This document shows, piece after piece, positions 11,401 to 19,697 of a DNA stretch of 64,000 bases. Numbering within the stretch: the first letter of the stretch is position 1; every line of letters begins with the position of its first letter. Origin of the DNA: Ypsolopha sequella (taxonomy: Eukaryota > Arthropoda > Insecta > Lepidoptera > Ypsolophidae). Location of the stretch: assembly GCA_934047225.1 (NCBI GenBank), contig OW204001.1:14182201-14246200 (forward strand), written 5' to 3'. The translations under genes and the position numbers were made by a program. The notes under the pieces were generated by a model. That model searched no databases. It was not told the origin of the DNA and saw only the letters and a list, made by a program, of their open reading frames with translations.

Positions 11401-14400
11401 TTAATTTATATACCAAAATAATGAAAACTACGTCCTAAAATGACGTATACTCTCTGAAGAAATATAAAAAAAAAATCTTTTAGCTATTAAGCTATGGGAA
11501 TTGTTTTAAATTTTCAAGTCAGTGTTAAATTGGAAAAAGAAAACTCCCCTCTCAATACGAAGTCTACAAAAGGTCGCCAATTGTCGCTATTACATTTGTA
11601 CTCTTAGACACTGTCTAAATAGTAACAACCCAAACTATTTTGACAAAAGTTGGCTTTGTGAAAGCATACAAGATTTCATTAACGAAAACATGTGATTAGA
11701 AAAATAAAATGAAATAAAAACTTCATTTGATAATATAATATATAAAAAAATTAATCGTGAATTGTGAAATGCAAGTCAGTCCACACTTTTTACATCCGCT
11801 TTTCACCGGCGATTATTACGTGGCAAACGTGATGGGTGGTGAGCCCTATCGCCGTACTTCGGGCACTCGGGCCCACTCGGCTCAAATGGACCAACAGCTT
11901 AAGGCGCTACGTAAAAATCACACTTTTAGAACTTGCATATCTACTTCAGTAAATAATGTATTATTCTGATATAATAACATATTATTTTTGGAATCTTTTT
12001 CTAGGGATCTGTTGAACAGAAACGCGATTAGAGATTAGATACAAATATTTATTGAAATGAGGTCTTTTTCGAAACCAATTCTCCTGGTTTGACAATTTGG
12101 AATGAAATATGGACTGCAATTATATTTTATTGGATCTGTTTTAATAGTATCTAGGATCTGTTTGAACGAAATTTTGATAGCAACTTTAGTACATTTTATA
12201 TTAATAAAAAACCGACGTTTTGCTACTTTTCAACGAATCCGTCCCTCTCGCACTGAAGGCTTTTTCGCATATGGAGGAACGGGGACGCTAAAACTTTTAC
12301 ATATCACCTTAACGTGACCTCTGGGTTAGCAGGCAAGCGCTCTACCACTCGGTGACAGTGTTTATTTGTTTCTGTTTCGAAACAACTTCACCTGCGTAAC
12401 CTTTGATGTCACTAGATCCAAAATCAAGACCTAGATTGCTTCAATAAGTGCCACAAAATGTGATTAGATTAGTATTGGATTGTTTGCCCTAAACTTCGTC
12501 AGACAATAGTATCGAATTGATAAAGGCAAGTGAAATCTATACCTGTATAGCAGAGTCAGTTCTAGACAGAGAGCTGGCGCTGCTGTGACCTCGTGATTCT
12601 CGAGGCGTGCCCCAACTCTCGCGACGCTTCTCAGCGCGGATACGGTACCTGTTAACATATAAACCTCATATTAACTCTATATTATATTACAAGTATTTGC
12701 ATATCAATTAGAAAGAAAAAAAAAATACGAGCGGAGACATGGAGCACCCTGTTGGAACAAAGTTCCTTTCGCCTACTGACACGCACGCCCCACCTCTATA
12801 CTGCAGTAATATACCTATACATAAACATACTATAGCAAGTGTCGTGACGGTCGAAGTGTTACCTTTTTTTCGGCCTAGCTCTCATACCAATGATTTTTTT
12901 ATTATACAATATCATTAAAGCCGATTCTGAAGGCTTTAATTTTAGTTTTATTGTTGTCAAAACTAAATTTTCTTCATTGCAAAATTGTCTTTAAGTGTGA
13001 TGAACAGAAGCTTAATTACTTTGAAATAATTTGAGTTTTGACAGGTAAAACTAAAATTAGAGCCTTCAGAATCAGCTTTACTGTCTCATTCGCCAAGTGT
13101 CTGGCTGGAGTGCAACGTGCGATAAGATAAGGAACTGGAACCAACAACAAATAAAGAATAAATACTTGGTGTCAAAAACACAATAATTATATACTACATT
13201 TTAATTATGTGGTGAAAAGGGCAGATAAATCATTATACTGCATGATCAGAATTTGAATTTAGTTAGTGGAAAAACAAGACACTCCACCACTAAAACATTA
13301 TCTATAATGGTGTCGATTCGGTGTAGCACATCTTGACTTATTTGACAAGACTAAACTTAATTTAAGCGTTCTGTCCTTGTCTTTTCGATAAAGAAAAAAA
13401 AGACAGGACGCTTAAAATAAGGTTAGTTATGTCAAATAAGTTAAGTCGTGTTACACCGAATCAATACAATCTTTCTATTTTTTTCGATAATAGATTAATT
13501 TAAGTACCTATATTCAAAGAATTAGCAAATTTTCTGGAATATATATTTAATCATAGGTAAAAACACAAAGAAAATCTAGCAGTTTGAACAACAACTTTTA
13601 GTGGGCTTGGGAAAAAATGTTGGCAACACTGAATGAGAAAGCAATGCTAACTAGCTAATTAACTAGCAACGTCTAAAGCCTCTTTAAAGGAGCCTTTAGA
13701 CATTGCTGATTTAGCATTGCTTACTCCTCCAGTGTCACAGGGCTAAATGTCACAGACAATTGAAGGTCAGTATTGTCTATGGTGCGAGTGCCTAGCACTG
13801 TTATTGCCACGCCCAATGTAGTGATGAGGACAAATCGTCCCATAAAAGTATACCTAACCCACAGCCAATGTCGAAGAGGCTTATGCAGTTTAGCAGTCAT
13901 CTAGGCTAGACGAACCTACAAACTCTGTAAATTGAGGTTCCTAACCTGCTTTCTTTGTAATGGTTGTTATTGGAGGTGCTTGTGTGGTTATTGGTATTAA
14001 CATCTAGTTCCAGCGAGCGTTTCTCCAGTAATTCCGTGATGCCCTTGTTATCCGCTTCCAATTCACACTTGAACTTGTGCAGTTCTGTGTCTGAAATTAG
14101 AATAATAATCATTTATATGAATATTATTTTATTTATTATTTCATTGGAATTTTTTATTTTACAGCCAAAATTCAGGTGAGTATGGTGAATGCCACTGGGT
14201 AGCACAAATGAAATTTTATCTACAGGTAAAAAAAAAAATATTTTATTTATTTAATTTTAAAACTTATTTAAAACTTTCCAACTGTACCCGAATATATCAC
14301 ACTTAGGGTGCTTTAAATTTTTTTGTCTTTAATAAAGGGATGTCCCCGAGTTTGTAGGGCTGGGCCTTGACATAGGATCCCAATTTCCCTCACTGGACCC

Positions 14401-17038
14401 ATCTTTGAATCAGCATGTTGGATCTGTTTGGATTTGTCTAAAGGAGCTGTTGAAGAGCTTTTTTGGCTAACTGACCTGAGAAAAAGCACAAAAGGTATAG
14501 CTCGAATAGGCCACCATAGAAGGACGTATGCTGACTAAATTGGCGACATACTGCCGGAATAGAAGAGCTTGTATGACTAGAAAATATCCAACCATGGAAA
14601 ATCAGCGCAAGACTCACCCCTGCATCCAAATTAGAAAACAAGGGTTTGCAGACTAGTGTACCTGTTTTTTCGCACTAGTGCAACTATCACCTCAATCAAT
14701 TTATTAAAATTCTGCAAACTGTTAAAAAAAACAGGTAGTAAGAGAATCTCCAAAAATACTAATCTACGGAAAACTTTGTATGTATGTTTGTAATTTTTTT
14801 GTATGTCTTGAATTCTGTTAAAGCTAGATACCTCGCCTCGCTCCGCTTAGCTTCTTATTTAATCTTACATACAAACCTAACATGCTCCTCCTCGCTTCGC
14901 TTGTCGTCGCACCTATTTTTTTGATTTTGACTGTTTTTTAAGTACTGTGTAAGTTAGTATTTCTTTTGGAAAGTTCAGTAATTTATTCGGAGGTTCATTA
15001 TTTAAACCAGGTGGTTGCGAGAAATTTTAGTTTGCTATGTTTAATTTATTTTGTCAGTAGATGTTACACAGTTAAATTAGTATATTTTTCGATATTTAAT
15101 TTTGCTGCTGCTCAGATAGTATGACAGTGTTCAACAGTTCAATGGGATTTAATTTGTTTTTCGGAGGCTTTATTACTAACCAAAAAAAATTAACAACTCA
15201 CCAAGTTTCCTCAGGTACCGATCAACAAGCTCATACATCTGGCTGCTCAGCGACACCTTTTCATCAGCCTCCTCCAAAGTCTTATTGTACCCGCGCTTGA
15301 TGTCCGAGAACTCAGTATTGGCCTGCTCCGTATTCACCTCATTGCGGCGGCAGCTACCGAATAGGGTGCGGACTCTTTTCTCTAGGGTGTCCATGTTATC
15401 TGTTTGAATATTTGTTTTATAAAATATAGCTTCTATTCCAATATCATATGAAGGCAGTCACCCATTTAAAAGGGCATGCTCACCATCTTAATGCCAACAT
15501 AACCCTGAAGACTGATCTCATGTAAGAAGCACTTACACTTGTCGCATTCAATAGACATTCTTTACACTGATTGATCACTCAAAGTTTAAGCAGCTATTGT
15601 GTGAGTCAATGAGCTTTCAAAACCTACAACGCCTGGTGTTCTGCATTTGCTGAACATCTTTTGGAGCAGTACAGTTAGCCAAGTTTGTAGGATGTCTGAC
15701 TTGAGCACAGGATCAGGGTTTAAGTCATGACAATGACATTTAGGCATGCACCAATGAGTAAATCGCAATACTTAAGTACAATTCTGTCTACTTAGCAATG
15801 AATGCGAAGAAATTGTGAGATTTTTGGTACCTTGGAACAAATCTTATTTAGGAGCTAACCACACAGAGCGCATTCTGCATTCTGAGGTCTCTGTGTGTAA
15901 AGATTGAAGCTGTTGCATAGATTACAGTGACTGCGGAACGCAAAAGAAGCCTCTGTGGCGGCGCCTTAAGATTGAAATCTTGCAACGGTTTCAAAATAGT
16001 ATACTGAGAACTATAGTGAATGCTCCATGGCTCACAAGAACAGACGTTCATAAGTACCTAAAACTTCCTACTGTAAAAGAAGAAGCAAATATCAGGAACA
16101 AAACCTACAGAAATAGGATTGTGAATCATGAAAACAGACTTGCTCAGGGTCTAAGCGAACCACTCCCCACAAGACGCCTGAAAAGGCAGCACACATGGGA
16201 TGACTTATAATATAATATGAATCATGAAGGCAACCCGACACTGGGAGGGCATGCCTAACAACACTAATTACCCTTAAAAAAACTGCTTATGGTTTTAAAA
16301 CCGATTGCAAGTTAGCAAAAGAAAAAAAGAAAATAAATAATAGTATATTTTGTCATAGAAGTGGATCTGAGCCACAATCAAAATCTATTTTTTGTTATTT
16401 AAACTGCCTCTGTGGTCTAGAGGTCACAGGTTCAAATCCTGTAGGTGCACATTTGTGTCCGGTCTGCATGCCTCGGAAAGCAGTTTAAAAATGTTAAGTT
16501 GTAGGCCCAATATGTGCCTGAAGTACAGTGATAATGCTCACCACCTATCACGCTGGAACGTAATAATTATTGGTGAAACATGGGTGTACGAGTGTAGACT
16601 GTGACTAGCATTTCACAGGGGATTCAAGGGGATCGCTTTGGGGATTCATGTCATGAATATTATTATTCTTTTAGCGATTAAAAGGTAGCCCACATAATTT
16701 ATGATTGATCACAAAACAAAAAGGAACCGGATATTGGTAATATTTTGATACTTACTTTGAACTGATAAGTCCATTTCTCGCATTTCCGTAAACCTATCCC
16801 GCAGTTCTTGCGGGAGGTGTTCGATCACTGTAATAATAATAATTTATCAGTTAGTTTTTTGAACTTTACGCTTATCAAACACTTTTGACTAAAATTATTA
16901 AAGTTTTTTTAAACTATTCGCGCCAGTCAATTACATGTCAACGGGACGCAGGGTTGGCAACGTAACAATATAAGATTACGTCATCTTTCATAGAACAAAG
17001 AATTACTTACTTTCGAGATAATCTTCCAAATACAACAT
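2490..17038 (-). CDS. ING3: Inhibitor of growth protein 3 (ING3), 11 coding exons, complete
   Basis: Chromatin reader of the NuA4/TIP60 acetyltransferase complex; by family knowledge its PHD finger binds H3K4me3. Exons (minus, 5' to 3'): 17038-17011, 16827-16756, 15399-15202, 14090-13946, 12648-12543, 10992-10903, 9571-9451, 6107-5996, 5005-4922, 4523-4385, 2609-2490. All have AG acceptors and GT donors and phases match, giving 404 aa (human about 418). Residues 1-105 are the ING domain, starting MLYLEDYLE and containing [14 protein letters not shown] and [20 protein letters not shown]. The middle is Ser/His/Ala-rich with a basic KRHNKQ. The PHD starts at [19 protein letters not shown] and has all eight zinc ligands: C348, C350, C361, C366, H372, C375, C388, C391. 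Introns hold many transposons and a jockey-like LINE end. [12 protein letters not shown] and the long Ala/Ser linker favour ING3 over ING4/5. Confidence 0.96.
2770..2916. mobile_element. MITE family B copy 1 (TGTCGATTCGGTGTA ends)
   Basis: About 146 bp with inverted ends TGTCGATTCGGTGTAACACG and (A)CGCCGAATCGACAC, and an inner palindrome AAGCGTTCT...AGGACGCT. A second copy is at 13311-13467. Both lie in ING3 introns. Confidence 0.8.
3475..3660 (-). mobile_element. tRNA-derived SINE-like remnant
   Basis: On the minus strand a tRNA-like head (GCAGACTGCTCGCCTACTAA, then GTCGTGTGTTCAATACCC resembling a B box) is followed by a tail ending in ACTTGCATTTCACAGTTCAC. The tail matches 11757-11900, so this is a repeat and not a tRNA gene. 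Confidence 0.5.
3680..3900 (+). repeat. repeat family C copy 1
   Basis: GTTTCGTAATAGTTTTGCAT, AGTGTCCCAATGTCTAATTT and, further on, CAATGTAGGTACTTATAAAA are shared with 6190-6530. The two copies differ in length by an internal gap. Confidence 0.65.
5100..5370 (+). repeat. diverged member of the THAP-block repeat family
   Basis: The stretch ending GGAAGTGACGTACAAGTTCT...CGAACTTAGAAGTATCCACTTC matches the ends at 22980-23058, 60030-60110 and 63130-63210, and more weakly 18970-19060. Confidence 0.45.
5824..5975. mobile_element. hairpin MITE next to ING3 exon 8
   Basis: About 152 bp with terminal inverted repeats CTACCGCGTAATTCTCATTT and AAATGAGAATTACGCGGTAG, and a partly palindromic interior (CAACATCAACTTGAGATT / GCTTGAAGTTGATAC). 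Its end lies 19 bp from the GT donor of ING3 exon 8 (5995-5994). Confidence 0.85.
6190..6530 (+). repeat. repeat family C copy 2
   Basis: Matches 3680-3900 (GAGTGTCCCAATGTCTAATT, TCAGTTGCACACAATACTTT, AATGTAGGTACTTATAAAAC). Confidence 0.65.
6622..7645 (+). mobile_element. candidate transposon enclosing an orphan coding exon
   Basis: Inverted ends are short and imperfect: AATAGGGATGAT at the left and ATGATCCCTATT at the right. Just inside is a stronger inverted pair, GTCAATAGAAATTGTGGGCT (about 6743) and its near complement GTCCACAATTTCTATTGACG (about 7470). Between them, at 7210-7379, is an open frame on the plus strand in AT-rich surroundings. The whole sits in ING3 intron 7. Whether it is one element or nested ones cannot be settled by eye. 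Confidence 0.5.
7216..7379 (+). pseudogene. exon-like coding remnant inside the transposon candidate
   Basis: After a CTAG acceptor-like site an open frame reads [20 protein letters not shown], then [18 protein letters not shown], and ends in an acidic/serine tail [14 protein letters not shown] before TAA. It looks like a C-terminal coding exon, with charged residues and few of the Phe/Tyr/Ile/Asn runs typical of chance frames here. I do not recognise it. It may be the C-terminus of the element's own transposase or a captured host exon. Confidence 0.4.
7777..7875 (+). repeat. repeat arm inverted relative to 9308-9430
   Basis: CTTGGCGGGCGAATTACTAT...GAAGGTATGTGAGA...AACGTCCCACCAAGC has an inverted relative at 9308-9430 (TCCCGCCAAGCTAAGTGTGG...ACCCTTCCATGGTAATTC). 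The right arm runs up to the donor of ING3 exon 7 at 9450. Confidence 0.55.
8188..8785. mobile_element. 598-bp element with 30-bp terminal inverted repeats and a CpG-rich interior
   Basis: Ends are AGTGCGCGCCAATCTTTTAG and CTAAAAGATTGGCGCGCACT, extending inward to TCGCCTCTGA on both sides. The left third (8190-8410) is unusually GC/CpG-rich for this window. The 106-codon plus frame across it has no recognisable domain. Confidence 0.85.
8796..8950. mobile_element. 155-bp MITE (CAGCGTAAACACTTTGATC ends)
   Basis: Inverted ends CAGCGTAAACACTTTGATCA and TTAAGATCAAAGTTTTTGTG. It starts about 10 bp right of the 598-bp element. A related end is seen at about 18622 (AACGCAAACACTTTGATCC). Confidence 0.75.
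10113..10234 (+). repeat. repeat family D copy 1
   Basis: GGAGCCACGATTTCGAAAAT...AGAGCAGGATAGAGAGTTAA...GTGCAGCCCCTTAA. An inverted copy lies in the Swiprosin-1 3' UTR at 54194-54325. Confidence 0.7.
10318..10525 (+). repeat. repeat family E copy 1
   Basis: Shares GGTACCACCATCTTA/TATCTTACTCGCA, CAGGCACAACCAGG and TTGGGACCGATTGAT (with mismatches) with the reverse complement of 49733-49940. Possibly an old non-LTR fragment; the reading frame is broken. Confidence 0.6.
10613..10826. mobile_element. MITE with about 60-bp inverted repeats
   Basis: Left ATAATCTTGATAAAAACACTTGTACTGTTTCAC... mirrors right ...GTGAAACAGTACAAGTGTTTTTATCAAGATTAT. A partial relative (GAAACCTGTTGG...CTGTACAAGTGC) occurs at about 58096-58165. 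It ends 77 bp from the donor of ING3 exon 6. Confidence 0.85.
11050..11240 (+). repeat. repeat family F copy 1
   Basis: Shares ACGAAAAAGCTGCAACTT, TGCCTTC(A/G)TGTGACGTC and TTTAGAAATGTGTCCTTTGC with 23690-23800. This explains part of the 125-codon frame at 23573-23950. Confidence 0.65.
11757..11898 (+). repeat. SINE-tail fragment related to 3475-3660
   Basis: TGTGAAATGCAAGTCAGTCC, CGCTTTTCACCGGCGATTAT and the following bases match the SINE-like tail at about 3475-3560. Confidence 0.5.
11899..12312 (+). mobile_element. repeat family G' copy 1 (TTAAGGCGCTACG ends)
   Basis: About 414 bp running from TTAAGGCGCTAC to CACCTTAA. It contains TTTTTCTAGGGATCTGTTGA and CCGTCCCTCTCGCACTG. Same family as 36262-36887; more distantly 43403-43826 and the G family (26160, 46879, 47860, 48801). 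Confidence 0.65.
12740..12870 (-). repeat. repeat family H copy
   Basis: Reverse complement of the segment shared by about 2270-2460 and 33620-33780 (GTCACGACACTTTTG..., AGTAGCGAAAGGAAC). Confidence 0.6.
12920..13076. mobile_element. MITE family I copy 1 (GCCGATTCTGAAGGC ends)
   Basis: About 157 bp with inverted ends GCCGATTCTGAAGGCTTTAA and TTAGAGCCTTCAGAATCAGC, and inner complementary TTTAGTTTTA...TAAAACTAAA. Further copies are at 29412-29570 and 37577-37735. Confidence 0.9.
13311..13467. mobile_element. MITE family B copy 2
   Basis: TGTCGATTCGGTGTAGCACA at the left and TGTTACACCGAATCAATACA at the right. Homologous throughout to 2770-2916. Confidence 0.8.
15980..16210 (+). mobile_element. 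jockey-like LINE: 3' end of the reverse-transcriptase ORF
   Basis: The open frame encodes [20 protein letters not shown], then KLPTVKEEA, then [12 protein letters not shown] and a stop. This is the characteristic C-terminal tail of jockey-clade ORF2 proteins (QxKxLRxIVNAPW ... LKxPTVxEE ... TRRLKRxHPxDL). It is followed by an A-rich tail near 16310-16345, so it is a 5'-truncated insertion. It lies in ING3 intron 2, antisense to ING3. Confidence 0.8.
16405..16660 (+). mobile_element. tRNA-derived SINE-like element
   Basis: GTGGTCTAGAGGTCACAGGTTCAAATCC contains a B-box-like GGTTCAAATCC, but no full cloverleaf could be built. The tail shares TGACTAGCATTTCACAGGG-type sequence with other SINE-like pieces here. 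Not called as a tRNA gene. Confidence 0.5.
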
Positions 17039-19197
17039 CTTGGTGAGTTTATATTCAAAGTATTTGAATAAAAAGAACTAATAACACTTATTTATTCGAT
17101 ACAGATGATCTTACAAATCTAAAATGCACAAAAAGCTGCAATCGATAACACGCGTTTATTCGACGTCACAGCTTTGAGTTTGATAATAGTGATGTACCTT
17201 AGCTTTAGTTAGCTAGCATCTGTCGATATCGAGATTTTCTGTGCAATGCCATTTTAACATGTTTATTACTTGTCTTGTACTATAAAGCAATATTTGTACC
17301 CTATTAATTTTCAATAAATTATGTTTATTAACAAAACTCGAAAAACTAATAGATTCATTTTTTTTGCGTTATTTATAAAATCTTGATTTTTATTTTTGCA
17401 TTTACTGTCTTTCATGTGTTTTGCAACTGCACTTGTTTTTCTATGCGTGGAAATGTTGTTAGATTGTGTTATGTAATTAATTATGTTTTATAAAATGTGC
17501 AACTATTTGTTTCAAAAATACGAATCCAAATAAATAAAACACAAAAGTAAAAGTAAAAGTTCCATGTTAAAATGTTTTTTTTTTCTGTCTAAAACAATGT
17601 AGATGAATTGTATACTTCAAAAATAGATATACATTTATAACTATATTGTAAAGTTATTTCATTATAATATTATTAACACTCGCGTGAGCTAACAATCGCA
17701 CGTGAGTGTTAAAACGGCATGTATTAATAAGTTATTTAATTTATTATAATAGGCATAGGTACCTAATTTAACCATTGGCATTGTCGATACATTACTTAGG
17801 TTTATGTACTACATCACTTCAGGAAGTAATGACAACATAAAGAAAAATAAAACTGCGTTCACTCAAACTTCTTTAAAAAAAAAACAGCGGGTTGTGTAAA
17901 TTTTTTTAAAGAGCGGTTCGCAGCCGTATTGTGAAAATCCCACCTTTTTCTAATTACTTAATCAAAAGAGAACACTGAAATTCAAAATTCACTCAATAGT
18001 TATTCCCATTGACGTGTATGCGTATTACCTATGTATTGTGTATGTTGCCATCGCAAAGTTTCCATTGGTTTCTGTAGATTAGAATTTCAAAACAAGTGGA
18101 AACTTTGCGATGGCGATGTACACAATACAAAGGCATTAAGATTTTGTTGAATAACTAATTACATATTTTTTGTAGTGAATTTTGTATTTGACTGCTCTGT
18201 TTCGATTAATAAGAAAAAGGCGTGTTTTTCAGTTTTACGGCTTTGGATACTAGTCCGTTCAGCCTAATCATATTAATAAAGTTTACTATTATAAAGTCTA
18301 CATTTTATTAAAGTTTACTCAATCTTGGAGGAAGGAAAAAATGGTGGCCATAGATATCTACTTCAATAGGATAAAAAGTTTGTGAGTTTGGATGGAGCAG
18401 GTAATCTCCGGAACTACATATCCGATTCTGAAAATTCTTTCACTAATAGGAAGCTACATTCATTATCCCTGAGTACTATATGCTATAGTTTGTTCCCTAA
18501 GGACATAGCCATTCATTACATACACGCGGATAATCTAATAGTCTAACCATTAATACTTTGAAAGAATTTTTAAAATCGGTTCTTTAGTAGAGACAGCAAA
18601 GGAGATAAGTAACCATGCCCAACGCAAACACTTTGATCCTAACTACGGAACCTCGTTGTTCACTTGGAAAGAGGCTATATAGTTTGTTCGTACACAGAAC
18701 GTTTTTTGGTGTGCACGGGCGGATCATTCTCAGACTATAATACTTAGTTGTTTAATTTATTGACGTCAGAAAAATGTTTACGTGGTATTCTTACTTCTGA
18801 AAATTAAGTTGACAAGTAAGTGACCCCCCCCCCCCCCCTTCAAACCGCCACTGAGTGACGGTTCATGGTTTGTGTGGTGGTCATTTTATTTTGTCATTGT
18901 CATTGGGACTAGAGAGGGAATAGAATGCGATCTCAGTATCCCTAAATTCACTCATTTCTAAATCCAACCCAAAGCCGTACCGGAAGTGCCGTAGGTAGAA
19001 GTTTTCCCTATACGAAATACGAACAAAGAAGTATTCACTTCAAAATGCGCGTTATTATTTTAGTGGGGTAATAGGGTCTCTCAATTTATTTACGTATTCA
19101 ATTGAAAAAAAACTTTCCTTAACCCATCCAGTTAATACGCGGCCATATCTGCAGATATATTGATAAACACAGCCTATCTGCCTTTTTTCCAGATAAA
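17039..19197. other. intergenic region between the divergent ING3 and CDC26 genes
   Basis: No coding exon seen. ING3's promoter should lie just right of 17038; AATCGATAAC near 17140 and GTCGATATCGAG near 17223 resemble insect DRE-type (ATCGATA) elements. 17912-18243 is a diverged relative of the MITE at 27543-27790. A poly-C run is at about 18823-18838. 18970-19060 resembles the repeat end near 60.1 kb. A pyrimidine tract CTGCCTTTTTTCCAG ends 6 bases before the CDC26 ATG, suggesting a 5' UTR intron. Confidence 0.5.
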
Positions 19198-19413
19198 ATG
19201 ATTAGAAGACCACTGACTGAAATTACTCTCAAATTAGAAGACCTGCAGGAGTATGAATCTAAACGAGACCAGAAGAACATCTCTTCTACTGCTGACTTGA
19301 CAGACGGTACTCCAAAGACGTTGGGAGCGACCGGTACCAAAACTACAGAAGAAATTCACAACAGGATTGGATATGCACCGAAAAAAAAGCCATGTGGGCC
19401 TAGTACCGTTTAG
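19198..19413 (+). CDS. CDC26: Anaphase-promoting complex subunit CDC26 (APC12)
   Basis: A 71-aa protein in one coding exon. By family knowledge CDC26 is a small APC/C subunit that stabilises the TPR subunit APC6/CDC16, its N-terminus threading through the TPR superhelix. The N-terminus MIRRPLTEITLKLEDLQEYE matches the family pattern (M-x-RR-x-P-T-x3-LKL-x-D-x2-E-[FY]-E). Near the C-terminus IHNRIGYAPKKKP matches the conserved RIGYxPxxKP. The middle is low-complexity and Thr/Ser-rich. A pyrimidine tract plus AG ends just upstream of the ATG, so a non-coding first exon is likely. Poly(A) signal at 19540-19545. It is convergent with the pickpocket gene. CDC26 is very short, so recognition rests on these two motifs. 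Confidence 0.85.
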   Translation: MIRRPLTEITLKLEDLQEYESKRDQKNISSTADLTDGTPKTLGATGTKTTEEIHNRIGYAPKKKPCGPSTV

Positions 19414-19532
19414 GAACAATTATGGATATTTGTCATTGTAATTATTTTATACATACCACTAAGCACCATTTGCGCAAAAGTAAACATTCTCAATTACTGA
19501 ACTATTCCAAACAGTTAACAATGCAATTTTTG

Positions 19533-19545
19533 TTTATTCAATAAA
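19533..19545. promoter_or_regulatory. overlapping bidirectional poly(A) signals (CDC26 +, pickpocket -)
   Basis: AATAAA on plus at 19540-19545 and on minus at 19538-19533, within 13 bp. Further minus-strand AATAAA occur at 19568-19563 and 19583-19578. The CDC26 and pickpocket stop codons are only 284 bp apart, so the two 3' UTRs probably abut or overlap. Confidence 0.55.
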
Positions 19546-19697
19546 ATTACTCTGTGTAAATTTTTATTTGAAGTTATTTTATTGTTGAGAAAGATGAACC
19601 ACAAAAGTATTGTATTCCTATACATTATACAAAACGACATGCAATAATGGAACATACAGTAAATATCAAAGCATTATGCAAAATTATTGAAAAAGAG

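Noticed and set aside
16410..16450. tRNA gene
   Set aside because: Only a B-box-like segment is convincing; no acceptor stem or full cloverleaf, and the tail is repeat-like.
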